DNA of 64,000 nucleotides from Cryptomeria japonica (GCF_030272615.1 NC_081406.1:215261497-215325496), one strand, 5' to 3'; positions 1 through 11,701 are shown, counted from the stretch's first letter. A program made the numbers and translations. Notes: generated by a model not told the origin, from the letters alone.

Positions 1-59
1 TATGTCTTTGATAGTGGAGGCTCTTTTTTGCATGTTGGCTTTATGGACTATGCTATGCC
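1..59 (+). repeat. Left fragment of the 5' LTR of gypsy element G
   Basis: The short sequence left of element A ends in ATGCC (55-59). The same ATGCC follows element A at 6594-6598, so this piece and 6594 onward were one sequence before A inserted. The stretch weakly resembles the LTR copy near 43550-43620 (shared GAGGCTCTT and following T-rich run). The true start of the LTR lies outside the window. Confidence 0.6.
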
Positions 60-1248
60 TGTTAGACAGATCTGATATTGGGAGTAAACTGAGAGGGGGG
101 GTAAATTAGTTTACTATCATAAATCATAACTATTGCATATCATAACCTTTGATTTGGAGTAGAAAGAAACCAACACAATGAAAGATAATCATTAAAGAAC
201 AGTACACACAACACCAATATTTTTGACGTGGAAAACCCGATAAAGGGAAAAATAATGGTGGGAAACCCTACCCACAATCAAATAATACTTCTACAGTAGT
301 ATGTGAAATAATTACAATGGGAATTGCACTTGCAATTAGACCAACTGCCTAGAGTGCACTTCTCATTACAAAGGGAAGTCTCACTGACTTACAAAACATC
401 AAAGTACAATTTGGAAAGAATAAACTATCTAATGCTTGATATAGTTCCAGTTAAGCATAAATATCTACCCTAAAATACAAAACCTTTCCAAACCTTTTCT
501 AAATGATATAACCTTGTTTTCACATAAACCACCCTTTGATAATGCAAACATCACCATCCATCCATCACCATACCATAATTACATGAATAAGTCACCTATA
601 AATATAGATCATCAACCTTATTGATGAGGTCAACTAAACCCTAAACCCATAAACCCATTAATACAAAAATTACATCACATAATACCACCAAACCAATATT
701 ATGATTTATATTACATAGCATGGATGTAATTCAAGTAACCAAACAATTCCATCCACTGAAAATTTCGCTAAGACCAAAATCCAACATGTTTCACAAACTA
801 GTAGAAACCCTTAATGAAATAACAAAAAGTCTAACTAGCTCCAAATAGGACCACCATAACAACATGCCTGCCAATGCAACACCACCAAAGAGTTAGGATA
901 GGATCAAGAAGCACCTTTAGCATGATAGAAATTGTTCCCATAAGCTAGACCAAAATTGTCTGACCAAAACATCAAATATTGCTTATTGGTAAAGCTAACC
1001 GGTACTAGGAAATACCAACCAAGAACAAAAGAGATAGAAACCAGAGAGCTAATAATAAATGAACATAATGTGGCAAACATATAAATGTCCAGAGTAAGCA
1101 TCCAAAACTGATTCCAGAGATCTGATCATACCAGATCAGAATCACAACCAAAACCAAGATGATCACCAAGACTAATCAGGATAGGTCCAACCAGGATTCA
1201 GTGTTGACATCAATGAAAAAACTTAACCAAATCTAGCATATGCCAACA
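60..1248 (-). repeat. Element A 3' LTR, complete (1189 bp)
   Basis: Begins TGTTAGACAG and ends GCCAACA on the plus strand. It shows the modules shared by the other copia LTRs here: a G-run at 93-101 (the reverse of the CTCTCAG-C-tract) and GTGGAAAACCC...GGGAAA near 228-250. The part at about 818-1248 matches 6156-6593, proving the LTR pair. No coding content; the short frame at 904-1101 is spurious. Confidence 0.93.
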
Positions 1249-1539
1249 ATTTGCCCCTTTGGAATTGATGGCAACACTTAATGTGAAAAACATCCAAGTG
1301 TCAAGGAATGCCAACAATCTCCAAAAGATTGATCTGAAATATACAACTCCCCCTAAGATTAATAATTTTTCAAATGAACATCATCTCCCCCTTTGACATC
1401 AATGATAAAGGATGGATACCAAACCAAGAATATTGAACCACACAACTGACTACTCCCCCTGAATAGTAGCATCATCTCATCAACCCGGATCAGAAAAATG
1501 TGTTTGATAAGATCACCGGATTGATGTGTTCCTGCATCT
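1249..1539 (-). other. Element A 3' untranslated region with polypurine tract
   Basis: Between the pol stop (1540) and the 3' LTR. The polypurine tract, read on the minus strand as CCAAAGGGGCAAAT, lies at 1249-1262 directly against the LTR, where plus-strand DNA priming is expected. Further GGGGGA-type runs (read as TCCCCC at about 1345, 1385 and 1452) lie in the same stretch, as in the 3' regions of B, C, D, E and I. No reading frame of note. Confidence 0.8.
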
Positions 1540-3176
1540 CTAAGTCTCTTCTGGAGGGTTGGTAACCCTCAACTAATCTCTGAGATATTTTAAAGTATCT
1601 TTAGGCAATGGTTTAGTTAGAATATTTGCAATCTATTCCTTAGTAGACAGATAAACCAATCTGACTTCCTTTGCTTCAACCTTTTCCTTAAAGAAATTAT
1701 ACCTTATAGAAATGTGTTGTGATTCAGAATGAAATACTAGATTCTTTGACATATCAATAGCATTAGTATTATCATAGTGAATAACAATAGGCTCATAATA
1801 ACTTACCCTTATATCTTTTAACATTTGTTTCATCCATAAAATCTGAGTACAATTGGTAGCAGCGACTACATATTCCACTTGAGAAGTAGATAATGAAGTG
1901 CATAATTATTTCTTGCTAAGCCATGAAATCAACTTCTTTCCCAGAAAGAATGCACCACCAATAGTGTTCTTCCTATCATCCACATCTCATGTCCAATCAA
2001 AATATGTCTATGCACATAATTTGAAGTCATCATTCTTTGGACCATAACTCAAAGTCTTTTGTACCTGCCAAATACTTGTATATCCTCTTAATAACAATAT
2101 CATGAGTTTCTCTAGGATCTTACTGAAATATAGAAGCAATACAAACAACATTCATTATATCAAGTCTAGTCTAAGTTAGGTACAACAATCCACAAATCAT
2201 TGATTTGTATCTTCTTGGATTCACTTTAGGAGATTCATCATCCTTTAACAATTTGCAACCAGTTATCATAGGAGTACCAACATGTTTAGAATTCTCAAGT
2301 CCAAATTTCTTAAGTAATTCCTTCACATACTTAGTTTGACAAATGAAAATACCTTTATTAGTCTGAGTAATTTGCAAACCTAAGAAAAAATTCATTTCAC
2401 CAATCATATACATTTCAAATTCATTCTTCATATCATCAGCAAATTTCATGCATAAACTATCTTCTCCTCCAAAACTGATATCATCCACAAAGACTTCAAT
2501 GATCAATATGCGATCATGCTCAATTTTGTAATATAAGCTACTATCAACATTACCTTTTCTAAAACAAAGTTTTGAAAGATATTTGTCTAATCTAGCATGC
2601 CATGCTCTAGGGGCCCGTTTTAGTTCATATAAAGCTTTCTTCAGTTTGCAAACCATGTCCTTTTCTTTTAATAAAGAAAATTCATCAGGTTGTTCAATAT
2701 AGACTTCCTCCTCAAGATCTCCATTCAAAAATACATTTGGCATCCATCTAATATACTTTATAGTTCTTGTGTGCAACATAAGCAAGAAAAAGTCTTACCA
2801 CTTCAATTATAGCAACTGAGGCATAATTCTCTCCATAATCAACTCCTTCTTCCTGTGAATAAACTTTGCAAACCAATCTATCCTTGTTCCTCACAACATG
2901 ACCTTCCTCATTTAATTTATTCTTGAAAACCCATTTAGTTCCAATAATAATCTTGTCTTTAGGTCTAGGAACTAGTTCCCATGTCTTATTCTTTTCTATC
3001 TGATCTAATTCCTCTTCCATTGCTTTTACCCAATTTTCATCCTTACTAGCTTCAATAAATGATTTTGATTCAATTTGAGAAATTAAACATACCTCTTCAA
3101 TAGCTAATGTTATTCTTTTCATCACACCTTTCCTTTTGTCTCCAATGATCTGATCTTCAAAATGATTAAGTTTCAC
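1540..3176 (-). pseudogene. Element A pol: reverse transcriptase and RNase H, degenerate
   Basis: The copia RT domain is readable in pieces. The N-terminal part (2748-3176) has WELVPRPKDK and GTKWVFKNKL; after a frameshift near 2750-2785 come FLNGDLEEEVYIEQP, the active-site box FVDDISFG (usual form YVDD or FVDD) and GLLYLT (2171-2785). RNase H follows in fragments, including 1633-1878 with the conserved HYDNTNAID and FKEKVEAKEVRLVY stretches. The pol stop is at 1540-1542. RT and RNase H would copy element RNA into DNA inside the capsid. Several frameshifts and stops mean no functional product. Confidence 0.92.
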
Positions 3177-4740
3177 ATACCTCGGAGTCCTTGAATTTTC
3201 TTGATTTTCTGACTCTCTCTATTGTTCATCTATCATAGTTGAATTTTTTGATGTTACCAATGTCACTGGTTCACTATTCTGACCTGATTCTTCCATTTCT
3301 AGTTCAGGTCTGATAAATTCATCTTCCGGTCAATAGTCATATGATCTTATCTAATTACTGCCATGTTCATCTACCTTAATGTTTATGCTTTCAACTATCC
3401 TACCCAATCTTTTATTATAACATCTACATTCTTTTCTCTTAGTTCAATATCACAATAATATTCCTTCATCACTTCTAGGATTAAACTTTCTTATTGCATC
3501 ATCTCTTATAATATAACATTTACTTCCAAAAATTCTGGAATATCTGATAGTAGGAGTATGACCAAACCATAATTCATAAAGAGTGTTACCGATATCACCT
3601 TTATGTGTACTTTTTTGAAAGTGTATACAACCATATTGACAGCTTCCCTCCAATAGATATCTAGGAATCTAGCTTCTATCATCATTTTCTTTGCAACATC
3701 CAATATGGTTTTGTTATTTCTTTCCACCAATCCATTCTATTGTGGAGTTCTAAGTGCAGAAAGTTGTCTTCTGATTCCATTCGTCTCACAAAAGTTGTTG
3801 AACTCACTGAATGTAAACTCACCACCTTGATCTGATCTTAAACACTTTACCTTTAGTCTTGTCTCAATCTCAACCATAGCTTTAAAGATTTTAAACTTCT
3901 CGAGAGCTTCATATTTTTCTTTTAAAATTGCTACCCACATCATTCTAGAATAATCATCAATAAGTAACATAAAATATCTGTCACCTTGAAAGCTTTTAGT
4001 CCTTGTCGGTTCACATAGATCAGTATGAATAAGATCAAGAATTTTATTAGATTTATCATGTATACTTCTAAAAGAAGTTCTAACTTTCTTACCCATTTGA
4101 CATTCTCTACATACCCGATTATAAGGTTTAAGAATCTTGGGCAAATCTTTGACAGCCTGGGTTGAATTGATCTTCACTATGTAATCAAAATTTTCATGAC
4201 ACATCCTTTTAAGTCATAACCAACTCTCATCAATCTGAGCAATCAGGAAAGCCTTCTCACCGGAGTTCAAATGAAATATCTTTCCTTTGGTCTGAGTTCC
4301 AGAAGCAATTTCTAACCAGATCTATTAATGATCGTACATTTTCCATCCTTGAATTGCAAATGAAATCCTCTATCCACCATCTAACCTACACTTAAAATAT
4401 TATGCTTTAATCCTTCAAGATAATAAACATTATCATTATTAGTCTTACCATCCAATGATATTGTTCCTTTTCCTTTGATCTTACATGCCTTGTTGTCTCC
4501 AAATCTGACTAGTCCACCATCAAATTCTTGCAGTGATAGAAATTTTCTCTTGTCACCAGTCATGTGATGTGAACAACCATTGTCTATAACCCATTCATCA
4601 TTTTTTTCAATTTTTGTATCCAAAGCTTTCTCCTTAGTATGAGTTGCCTCAATGATAGATTCCAGGGAATCATCCTTAATAACAATAAAGACCTAATCTT
4701 TATTGAAGCTTCCATTGCTGGTTCCACTCACAAGTTCATC
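3177..4740 (-). pseudogene. Element A pol: protease and integrase, degenerate
   Basis: Protease (4381-4623) has the copia motif as VIDNGCSHHMTG; the catalytic triplet is DNG here, where DSG is usual. Downstream the GAG-pre-integrase region contains the CRECQMGK zinc part, then the integrase core (3737-4204) with IDDYSRMMWV (first Asp) and CLRSDQGGEF (second Asp). A stop sits just after RTPQ, replacing the second Gln of the usual PQQNG, and the catalytic Glu lies beyond it in VERNN (frame 3506-3730). A further frameshift moves the FGSKCY region to another frame (3450-3653). Inactive. Confidence 0.92.
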
Positions 4741-4745
4741 ATCAT

Positions 4746-5210
4746 TGTTGGTGTAAATAAATATTCATTATGGATATCATTACACTTTATTTAAGTTAAC
4801 TTAGGATAATGCATCTCTTCATAGTTTGGATTTGAGACACTAAGGGAAGTGTGCACATAGGGATAGAGCTTGTAGGAGAAATTCCACCTTTTATGGTCTT
4901 GTTTTGTTGGTACACTCCACATTCGGTGGGTCATCCACCTCTTGTGGAATATTATATTATTTCTCCTACCTACCCCTAGTATTTCTTACCTACCCTTGTT
5001 TCTCATTGAGCCACATGTCATAATTGTGTGCTCGTACATCCATATGGCCTTGCCTATATAAGCAGACCTATATTCATTGTATTGATGAATCCAGTTGATC
5101 ATTTGCATATTGATGAGAATACAGTTTTGTTCTTGTCATTCTATTGTCTCTCTTTTTATGATTTTCATTGTGCCCTTGATCTTGGCAAAATCCTACAATC
5201 ATCACCAACA
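4746..5210. mobile_element. LTR-like insert M (465 bp) inside element A; solo LTR or terminal-repeat unit
   Basis: This stretch interrupts A between the zinc knuckle and the protease and does not match A, B, I or K at that point. It begins TGTTGGTG and ends CACCAACA, an 8-bp perfect terminal inverted repeat with TG...CA ends. It has a promoter-like TATATAAG on the plus strand and no coding frame. No clear 5-bp duplication was found (ATCAT before, TAATA after). Ends at TGTAAATA (4752) and TCCTACA (5197) are possible instead. Solo LTR of a small-LTR family is the likeliest reading. Confidence 0.6.
5055..5062 (+). promoter_or_regulatory. TATA-box candidate in insert M
   Basis: TATATAAG, followed by GCAG, lies about 155 bp before the right end of M. 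Position and context fit the U3/R promoter of a short plant LTR read on the plus strand. No transcription evidence is available from sequence alone. Confidence 0.5.
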
Positions 5211-6295
5211 TAATAGCATGATTTATCCTTATTCCTTCTAAATCTAGGTTTGCTTTAATATTCTGGATTAGGCTTATAATTCCTTACACATCTTTCATTA
5301 TTCCTAGCAGCTCTTTCAGGACATCTAGAAGCAGAATGACCAATCTTATCGCATGAAAAACATTTAAAGGGGACTTTTCCTTCATACTTACTTATAGTTG
5401 GTCCTTTAGGAATTCTTCTAGAAATCAGGGTTTCCAACTCTTCAAATTCTTTTTCATCTCTCTCAATGTCCTCCAAATCTTTAGCATACATCTCCTTTCA
5501 ATCTATCTTCTTCTTACCAAAGGTAGATGATTTAAATGTAGTTTCTGTTTTAGTATCACTTTGATCTCCAAGTTATTCAAGCTCAAATGTAGTCAATTTC
5601 CCAAGTAATGTATCTCTAGTAAAAGGGGTACTTGCCATTGTCCAGAGTTGATTAATTATAGTAGCCTTCATCTTGTATGTCAGAGGTAGAACTCTCAGAA
5701 ACTTTGACACAATCTCATCCTCACTAGCTGATCCATCGTAACATTTGATACCCATGACAATCTCATTTACTCTATCCATGAAATAACTAATCTTCTCATC
5801 TTCCTCGATCTTAAAAGTTTCATACCTTACCCATAAATCTTTAAGTTTTGCAATTTTTTTTGCTTGTTCACCTTTGTAAAGAGTCTCAAGTTTCAACCAG
5901 ATTTGCTTAGCATTCTCCAACTCTATGACATTCAATAACTTTTCATCAGATAGGGTGCTTAGTAATACTTCTTTTACTCTAACATCATTTTTATCATTCT
6001 TGTGTTCATTAGTAGGTGTTGGTGTTTGAGAATTAGGATCATGAGGTATATACCCTTTCTCCACTATCTCCCAAACCTCAGTTCCAAGACATCTGAGATG
6101 AATCTTCATTCGCTCCTTCCATATTTTGTGATTTGTACCATCAAATCTAGGACTTGAGGAAATAACAAAAAGTCTAACCATATCTAAATAGGACTGCCAT
6201 AACAACACACCAGCCAATGCAACACACCAAACAACTAGGACATGATCAAGAAGCACCTTCAACATGATAGAAACTATTCCCATAAGCCAAACCAA
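5211..6295 (-). pseudogene. Element A gag (UBN2-type with zinc knuckle), fused to LTR sequence
   Basis: Frame 5573-6295 holds the copia gag core, with landmarks such as SSSPRFDGTN, KIHLRCLG, WLKLETLYKG and EDEIVSKFLRVLP. A second frame (5255-5491) holds the zinc knuckle CFSCDKIGHSASRC with all four ligands (C44, C47, H52, C57 of that frame). The first 45 or so residues (6156-6295) are not gag: that DNA is A's own LTR, joined to gag by a deletion near 6156 that removed the usual start. Gag would coat and package element RNA. A frameshift between the two frames breaks it. Confidence 0.88.
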
Positions 6296-6593
6296 AACGT
6301 CAAATATTTCTTACCGATTAAGCTAACTAGTACCAGGAAATACCAATCAGGAACAAAAGCGATAGCAACAACAGTAGCTAATCATGAACCAACAGAATGT
6401 CGAAAACATATAAACATCCAGAGTAAGCATCCAAAACTTATTCTAGAGATCTAATCATACGAAATCAAAATCACAACCAAAACCAAGATGATCACCAAGA
6501 CTAACCAGGATAGGTCCAACCGGGAGGGTCTCCAACCAGGATATAGTGTTGATATCAATGCCAACACTTAACCAAATACAGCATATGCCAACA
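6156..6593 (-). repeat. Element A 5' LTR, truncated (about 438 of 1189 bp)
   Basis: Matches 818-1248 of the intact LTR, with ends ...CCAACA at 6593 followed by the target duplication ATGCC. The rest of this LTR, the primer-binding site and the gag start are missing. The join to gag falls at a stretch GAAATAACAAAAAGTC that is also present in the intact LTR at about 816-831. Confidence 0.88.
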
Positions 6594-8839
6594 ATGCCCT
6601 GCTATTCTTCTTCTTTGGGCTCATTCTATTGATAATGTGTCCATGATATGTGCTCCATGATTTTTATAAGGTTAATGACATATATATTAATGTCTCATGA
6701 GTTTAAATTGATTTATAAAACTTGGTTATTTGGTCAGATTGTATTGAGAGCCCATGTTGATGTGATGTGCATTATTGTCACCCTAAGGTATAGGTGAATT
6801 CTAGGGGAAGTGGGCTTCCAAGTGAGTGACTAGGGTCATGGGGAGTAGACAGCTAGGTTACCGAGAGTCTAGACTGCCAGAATATCTCATTGGGAGTTCA
6901 CCTTATAATGAAGTGATAATTTAATTAATTGATTCTAGGAGGGTTTGGATATTATACATTCACTATTATAAGATAACTTGGAATGGATTTTTGGCCTCAA
7001 TGCATGTCCCTGGGGTATTTATAGCAATTCAAGAATGGTTGAGAAGACCTTGGTGATTTAGGTAAACTAATCTTCCTTACTCCTCCAAGGTTGAGATGGC
7101 TCTGCATGTGCATCTAAGATGGTCGGGATAGGTTCCCAGATTCCCATCTATCACATGTGATGACACTCTTCCCTACATGTAGGTCTTAGTACCTTTATTA
7201 ATTATTTTTCGAGTATCCTTTGGAGGTCTTATGTTTTGTTGAGATTTGATTTAGCTGCATGGTGTGTGAAGAGTTATCCTTTGGTTGTTAGGTGTCAGCC
7301 AAGATATAGAGTGTGTGTGGGATCTTGTGTCATCTCCTAGCACAAGGAGTGGTTCCTTATTGGTCCACATGTTCGGGTGGTTTAATGCTTTCTTCCATTG
7401 GGATATTCTTCATTGGATGTTCTTGTGCATGGATGTCGATTATTATCTCTTTAGTTATGGGTGGATACTTATAGCAGATTTTTCTATATGATTCATATGG
7501 TACATGTAATTTGTTGATCTCATGATGTAATTGTATTTGTAGTGAAGAGCTATTCTCCTTGATGTAAATGGATATATTCATATGTAATGGAAGATGATGT
7601 ATTAGGTGAACAAGTTGTTGTACACTTATTGTATCTTGGATAATGCTCATTAATGGAATTGGTTTTATAGATATGCATTTAGTGTTATGTGAATGTCTAT
7701 GATGATTATCAAAATGGATTAGTAATGTGGTAATTAGTATTGTAAATATAATAATGATGCTAGAATATTGAATAAGTGATTGGGGTTAGGAATATTTAGA
7801 ATTGGTGTTTTAAAATGTAACATAGGGAATTAATGGGATTTGCAATATTAATAGATCTATTCATGATAGATAGACTAGTGAGGTATTTTATGTATGCATG
7901 AAAAAAAGAGGTTTAGTTGAGTTATAATGAAATGTATATCATGGTAGAAAATATGATGTTATGACTATATAAGTATGATCTTGATGAGAGTATGAGAAAT
8001 AATGCTGAGGTACCCTAGGGAAGTTAAGTGATGATTTGTGTTTATTTTAGCTTGCGTATATGATGTAGGAGCATCCCCGGTTCATGGCAATCTTGCATCA
8101 ACCAAAAATATTTTCCTTTCTATTTTCCTTTCTCTTTGCAGTTTCAGTATTTCATTTTGTGTACTAATTTTGGCTCACCAGATCGTATGGAGTTGGATTA
8201 TACTTGAGGACTTGATCATCTTTCTTATTTCCAATCTAGATCGCATTTGAATCATTTTCCAATAAGATATCGCTATCGGTTTCCTTGATAGTTTCTTGTT
8301 ACCGGTTGCTTGGACCTATTTTGGTTATCTATTGGAACCCCTTCTAAATCTTGTGGAGCCTTGGGAGTTGATTCTAATGTTCCTTGGCATGTGGCCAACC
8401 TTTTCCCACAATATATGTTTCATCCTTTGGATTTTCTAGAGGAATCTCTTGGTGGAGACTAACCTTGTTTATTTTACACATTAGGTCTTGTTTTTTGGGG
8501 TTTAATCCTTTTTTGGGCTGACTAGATCCTTTGGATCAATATGTATATTTTTAATTGCATAGTAGTATGCAATCAATAGAGAATCAAGTAGCCAAACCAT
8601 GCATAGAAGATATATCTTAAGATTGAAGGTCCTAGTTGTGATCCATTATGTATGTTCTACCAGGCCTGTGAGTAGGTATACTATAATCTGATTGCTACCC
8701 ATTGGATGTAATAAATTTTCATGCAATAAAACAATTTGTTCTGCATTGCCTCCATCAAATATTTATGTTTCCATTGTGTTTACTCTTGTTGACCAATCCA
8801 AATTGATCTCTTTGAGGTCCCTCATCGGCGACTTCTTCA
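6594..8839 (+). repeat. 5' LTR of gypsy element G, right part
   Basis: Non-coding, running from the A insertion to the CA at 8838-8839, just before a primer-binding site. It matches the LTR at 42896-45114, for example GGGGAAGTGGGCTT near 6805 against GGGGGAGTGGGCTT near 44010, then a shared stretch around TCTAGACT, and GTGTGTGGGATCTTGTG near 7310 against 44535. That shows two LTRs of one family. Short frames here (7285-7491, 8038-8250, 8937-9122) are noise. Confidence 0.8.
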
Positions 8840-8841
8840 AG

Positions 8842-8853
8842 TGGTATTAGAGT
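8842..8853 (+). other. Primer-binding site of gypsy element G
   Basis: TGGTATTAGAGT, two substitutions from TGGTATCAGAGC, the sequence complementary to the 3' end of plant initiator tRNA-Met. It lies two bases after the LTR end and about 50 bases before the gag start. Confidence 0.75.
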
Positions 8854-8899
8854 GAAGTTTCATTCTAGAGGTTGTGTGTCCTAAAAATTTTGTTGTAGC

Positions 8900-9187
8900 A
8901 TGGCGGATTGTGGATCCGACCTATAGCTATAGAGGACTAGCATGAACGATGGCATGAAGAGGAGATAGTAATGGTGGAGTGCATGGGAATGCAGACCCTA
9001 TTGTGATGGAGATGTTGTGAGGTATAACAGCTCGATTGGAAGCTGTGGAGACAACCCAGAGAAGAGGCTAACATATTGAAGATGTGAGTTAAAATGAGGG
9101 AGAAGAAGCCCTGACAGAACAAGAAAACCTACCTACGGTTGATTCGGATGAGGAAAGGTTTTTGAGGGTTTTGATTAGGGAGAATAC
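8900..9187 (+). pseudogene. Element G gag, N-terminal fragment
   Basis: An ATG at 8900 starts MADCGSD. After frame breaks the readable part has ITARLEAVETTQRRG, a stop, then ALTEQENLPTV and EERFLRVLIRENT, which I recognise as the N-terminal part of a plant gypsy gag. Element E interrupts it directly after the codons for IREN; the frame resumes at 16930 with TKPYF-type sequence. Several stops; non-functional. Confidence 0.8.
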
Positions 9188-10376
9188 TATTGGCATTTTG
9201 ATGATGTTTTGATTGTCATTGATAGACACACACTTTCTTGATGTATGAGTTATGATAAACTGGTAATTGCTCTAACCAGTATTGTGTAGTATTGAATGTA
9301 TAGTCTTTAGACTATTGGTGTTTTGCAGAAAATGGTTTACCGGTTATAGATTGTATGAAGACCCAAGTGGTACGAAGACCCCAAGTAGTACAAGGATCCC
9401 AAGCAGTTCGAGGAGGTCAACCAGTATGAAAGAACCAAGAGGTAGTTAACTTTTGATCAAAAAACTACGATCTACCAGTCTTCATTTTTGAGAATCGGTA
9501 ATCGATATATTGTATTAATTGGTATTACTCTGTGATGAGTTACCGATTGGTATTATTGTAATGTGTGATGAGTTATCATCCACTAACACTTTGGCTGTGT
9601 TTTTGTGTCGTGTTACCAAATGTGTCTAGATGCACTGTACCTAGGAACTTGTAGTCTAATTCTATTGGACCGACATGAAATCAGATTCCTTTATAAGGAC
9701 ATCATTTCTAGGGTTTGCATGTATGAGAGAGAGTATGAAAGATAGAAGAGTAAAGGTTATGTGCAATATTCGTAGAAAAGATTAGGTCTATGTGAAGAGA
9801 CAGAGTGTGGAGATATTGAAAACTGAAGTAATGTTGAAGTGCATTAACAATGAGTTGTCAAGGATCTAACTAAGCATATTGTGCTATTGCTTAGATCATT
9901 CACTTGTTGATTACTAATATCTTCGACAAGTCTGAAACCCTTAACTAGGTAGGCCCAGCAAAGCCTTTGTAAATCCTGTAACAAGGTGGTTCACAACTAT
10001 GGATCCAAAATCCTTTAATAGGACTTAACTCCTAACAAAGATCTAGATTCGTAACAGGATCTATTCTGGTGAAGAACATTGTATGACCTTAACCGGTCTG
10101 ACATTAACCAGTCTGGTTTCTATTATGTAGATAGTTACTTGTGAGTTTCTGCTTGTCGTCGTTTTTTCCCATTTGGGTTTCCACGTCAAATATCTTATGT
10201 TATGGTGATTATGCTCTTGTGGGTGAATGCTTTGTTTTCTATTTGGTTTGCATTTATCTTAACCGGTTTATTAGTGAATCTATTGCACCGGTTATCTACT
10301 AAATTGTTTCAAAGATTGTTTACAGTATTTTTCGGTATACCAATTCACCCCCCCCCCCCCTTGTTAGTATTCATCA
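9188..10376 (+). repeat. Element E 5' LTR (1189 bp)
   Basis: Begins TATTGGCATTTTGATG (TG of the terminus mutated to TA; the 3' LTR has TGTTGG) and ends TTCATCA. A run of 13 C residues (10348-10360) precedes the end, as in the other copia-type LTRs here. The short frames inside it are not genes. Confidence 0.93.
9357..9444 (+). repeat. Imperfect 17-18-bp tandem array in the E LTR
   Basis: Five units of the type GAAGACCCCAAGTAGTAC follow one another with period 17-18. The 3' LTR has the matching array at 15931-16018. Being in both LTRs, the array predates this insertion. Its place in the upstream part of the LTR would suit repeated binding sites, but that is only inference. Confidence 0.8.
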
Positions 10377-10378
10377 AT

Positions 10379-10390
10379 TGGTATCAAAGT
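10379..10390 (+). other. Element E primer-binding site
   Basis: TGGTATCAAAGT, two changes from the initiator tRNA-Met-type TGGTATCAGAGC, two bases after the 5' LTR. Confidence 0.8.
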
Positions 10391-10426
10391 CAACCTTTCT
10401 ATAAGTCTAACCACTTGGAAGGAGAT

Positions 10427-11701
10427 ATGGGGGAATACAGTGCGAGGGAACTTACTCATCATCTCACTTAGACTGAGAGAGCCTATGATGAACTCAAAGT
10501 CAAGTATAAAGCCTCTTTGGCCAAGAGAAGAGAGCATGCTGAGAAACTGATGGAACTTACTAAAAATAGCTCTTCTGATGAAGCTGACATGGATGCCCTA
10601 GTTGAAGAAGTTGAAAAACTAAATGAATCTAAATCCAATCTGAGAAAAGAGTTGGAAGGACTAACAATCAAAATGTGTCAAGAGCTTGAGAATAGAAGGA
10701 AAGTTGAAGATCTGGTAAAAGACAAAGATCATGAGATCTCCAAGCTAAAGCAAGAAATCAGTACCCTTACCGCTCATCTCCAAGAGAGTAAAGTGGAAAA
10801 AGAAGAAATGCAAGGTGAAATAAACATGGCTATTTCAAAGAATACAACCTTGATGGAATCCAATGCTGCTATTTCCAAAGAACTTACTAAGTCAAAGGAA
10901 ATACTTGCCAAATTCAATAAGAGTATTGTTATGCTAGAGTAAAAGCTAGAATCAGCAAAGCTAGTAAAGAATACCATTGGACTTGGTTTCTCTAGGTATG
11001 AGGAAGGTGAGACCCGTGGAACAAAATTTGAAGCATCAAAGAAGCAACTGACATCCAAGTATAAAGGTAAGAAAAAATTTAAACATGTTTTCTTTAATTG
11101 TCTCAAAGAAGGACATACTGCTAATGTGTGTAGAAGCAAGGCCTACAAAAATTTTCCTTATTTTCAAAACAATATGCCTAGATCGAATAGATTCAATGGA
11201 AACTGTTATGCATGCAACAAGTTTGGGCATAGAGCATTTGAATGTAGGTCAGTTTTGTACAACACTGGGAGATATCCTCCAAGGACTCAAAGAGTTATCC
11301 TAGAACCTTCTGTGAACTAGAATCCCAACCGGTACAATACCTATGACCATCGGTCAAGTAGTTATCAAGCGGCAACTAGTTGGAGAGAAACTTGTTTGAT
11401 CTATCATGGTAGTAGTCACACTACTGCAACATGCAGAAGGAAGAATGGAAGTATGAATAACGAACCATGGAGAACACCTAGAATGGTATGCTATCATTGC
11501 AGCAAACTGGGACACACTGCCAGAACTTGCAGATTGAGAAAGAACCTATCTAATGATATACCGATCACTTTAGAAGGGAAGATTGATGTTGAAATTGCTT
11601 AGGTGGAAATGAATAGAACTTGGAAAAAGAAATCAGAAGAAGAGTCACAAAATGAACCTATTTTTTCACCTAGTGTGGAAGTCTCTGAACCGACAAGTTG
11701 A
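10427..11701 (+). pseudogene. Element E gag-like ORF: coiled coil plus four CCHC-type modules
   Basis: One continuous frame from ATG 10427 with only nonsense changes (TAG 10469, TAA near 10940, TAG near 11318 and 11600, TGA near 11699) and no frameshift. Residues about 30-170 form a long charged coiled coil. Four zinc-knuckle-like modules follow: FFNCLKEGHTANVC (first Cys lost), CYACNKFGHRAFEC (intact), CLIYHGSSHTTATC (second Cys is Tyr) and CYHCSKLGHTARTC (intact). The layout resembles the C-terminal half of a long copia gag (SIRE-like) lacking the usual N-terminal UBN2 part. Likely role: RNA binding and particle assembly. The same coiled coil occurs in C at 25681-26217. Confidence 0.85.

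Larger units (their letters stand above)
60..6593 (-). mobile_element. Ty1/copia retrotransposon A, 5' LTR partly deleted
   Basis: The element runs right to left. It is bounded by TG...CA ends (TGTTAG at 60, CCAACA at 6593) and a perfect 5-bp target-site duplication ATGCC (55-59 and 6594-6598). Order on the minus strand is truncated LTR, gag, protease, integrase, reverse transcriptase, RNase H, polypurine tract, LTR, which is the copia order with integrase before RT. It inserted in the LTR of gypsy element G. It is inactive: the reading frame has many stops and frameshifts, a 465-bp LTR-like insert (M) splits gag from protease, and the 5' LTR end, primer site and gag start are deleted. Confidence 0.95.

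Noticed and set aside
5028-5213. 61-codon frame in insert M
   Set aside because: It overlaps the TATA box and the end of an LTR-like unit.
10202-10471. Frame with a proline run at the end of the E 5' LTR
   Set aside because: The proline run is the LTR C-tract; the equivalent 3' LTR frame (16763-16975) has a different end.
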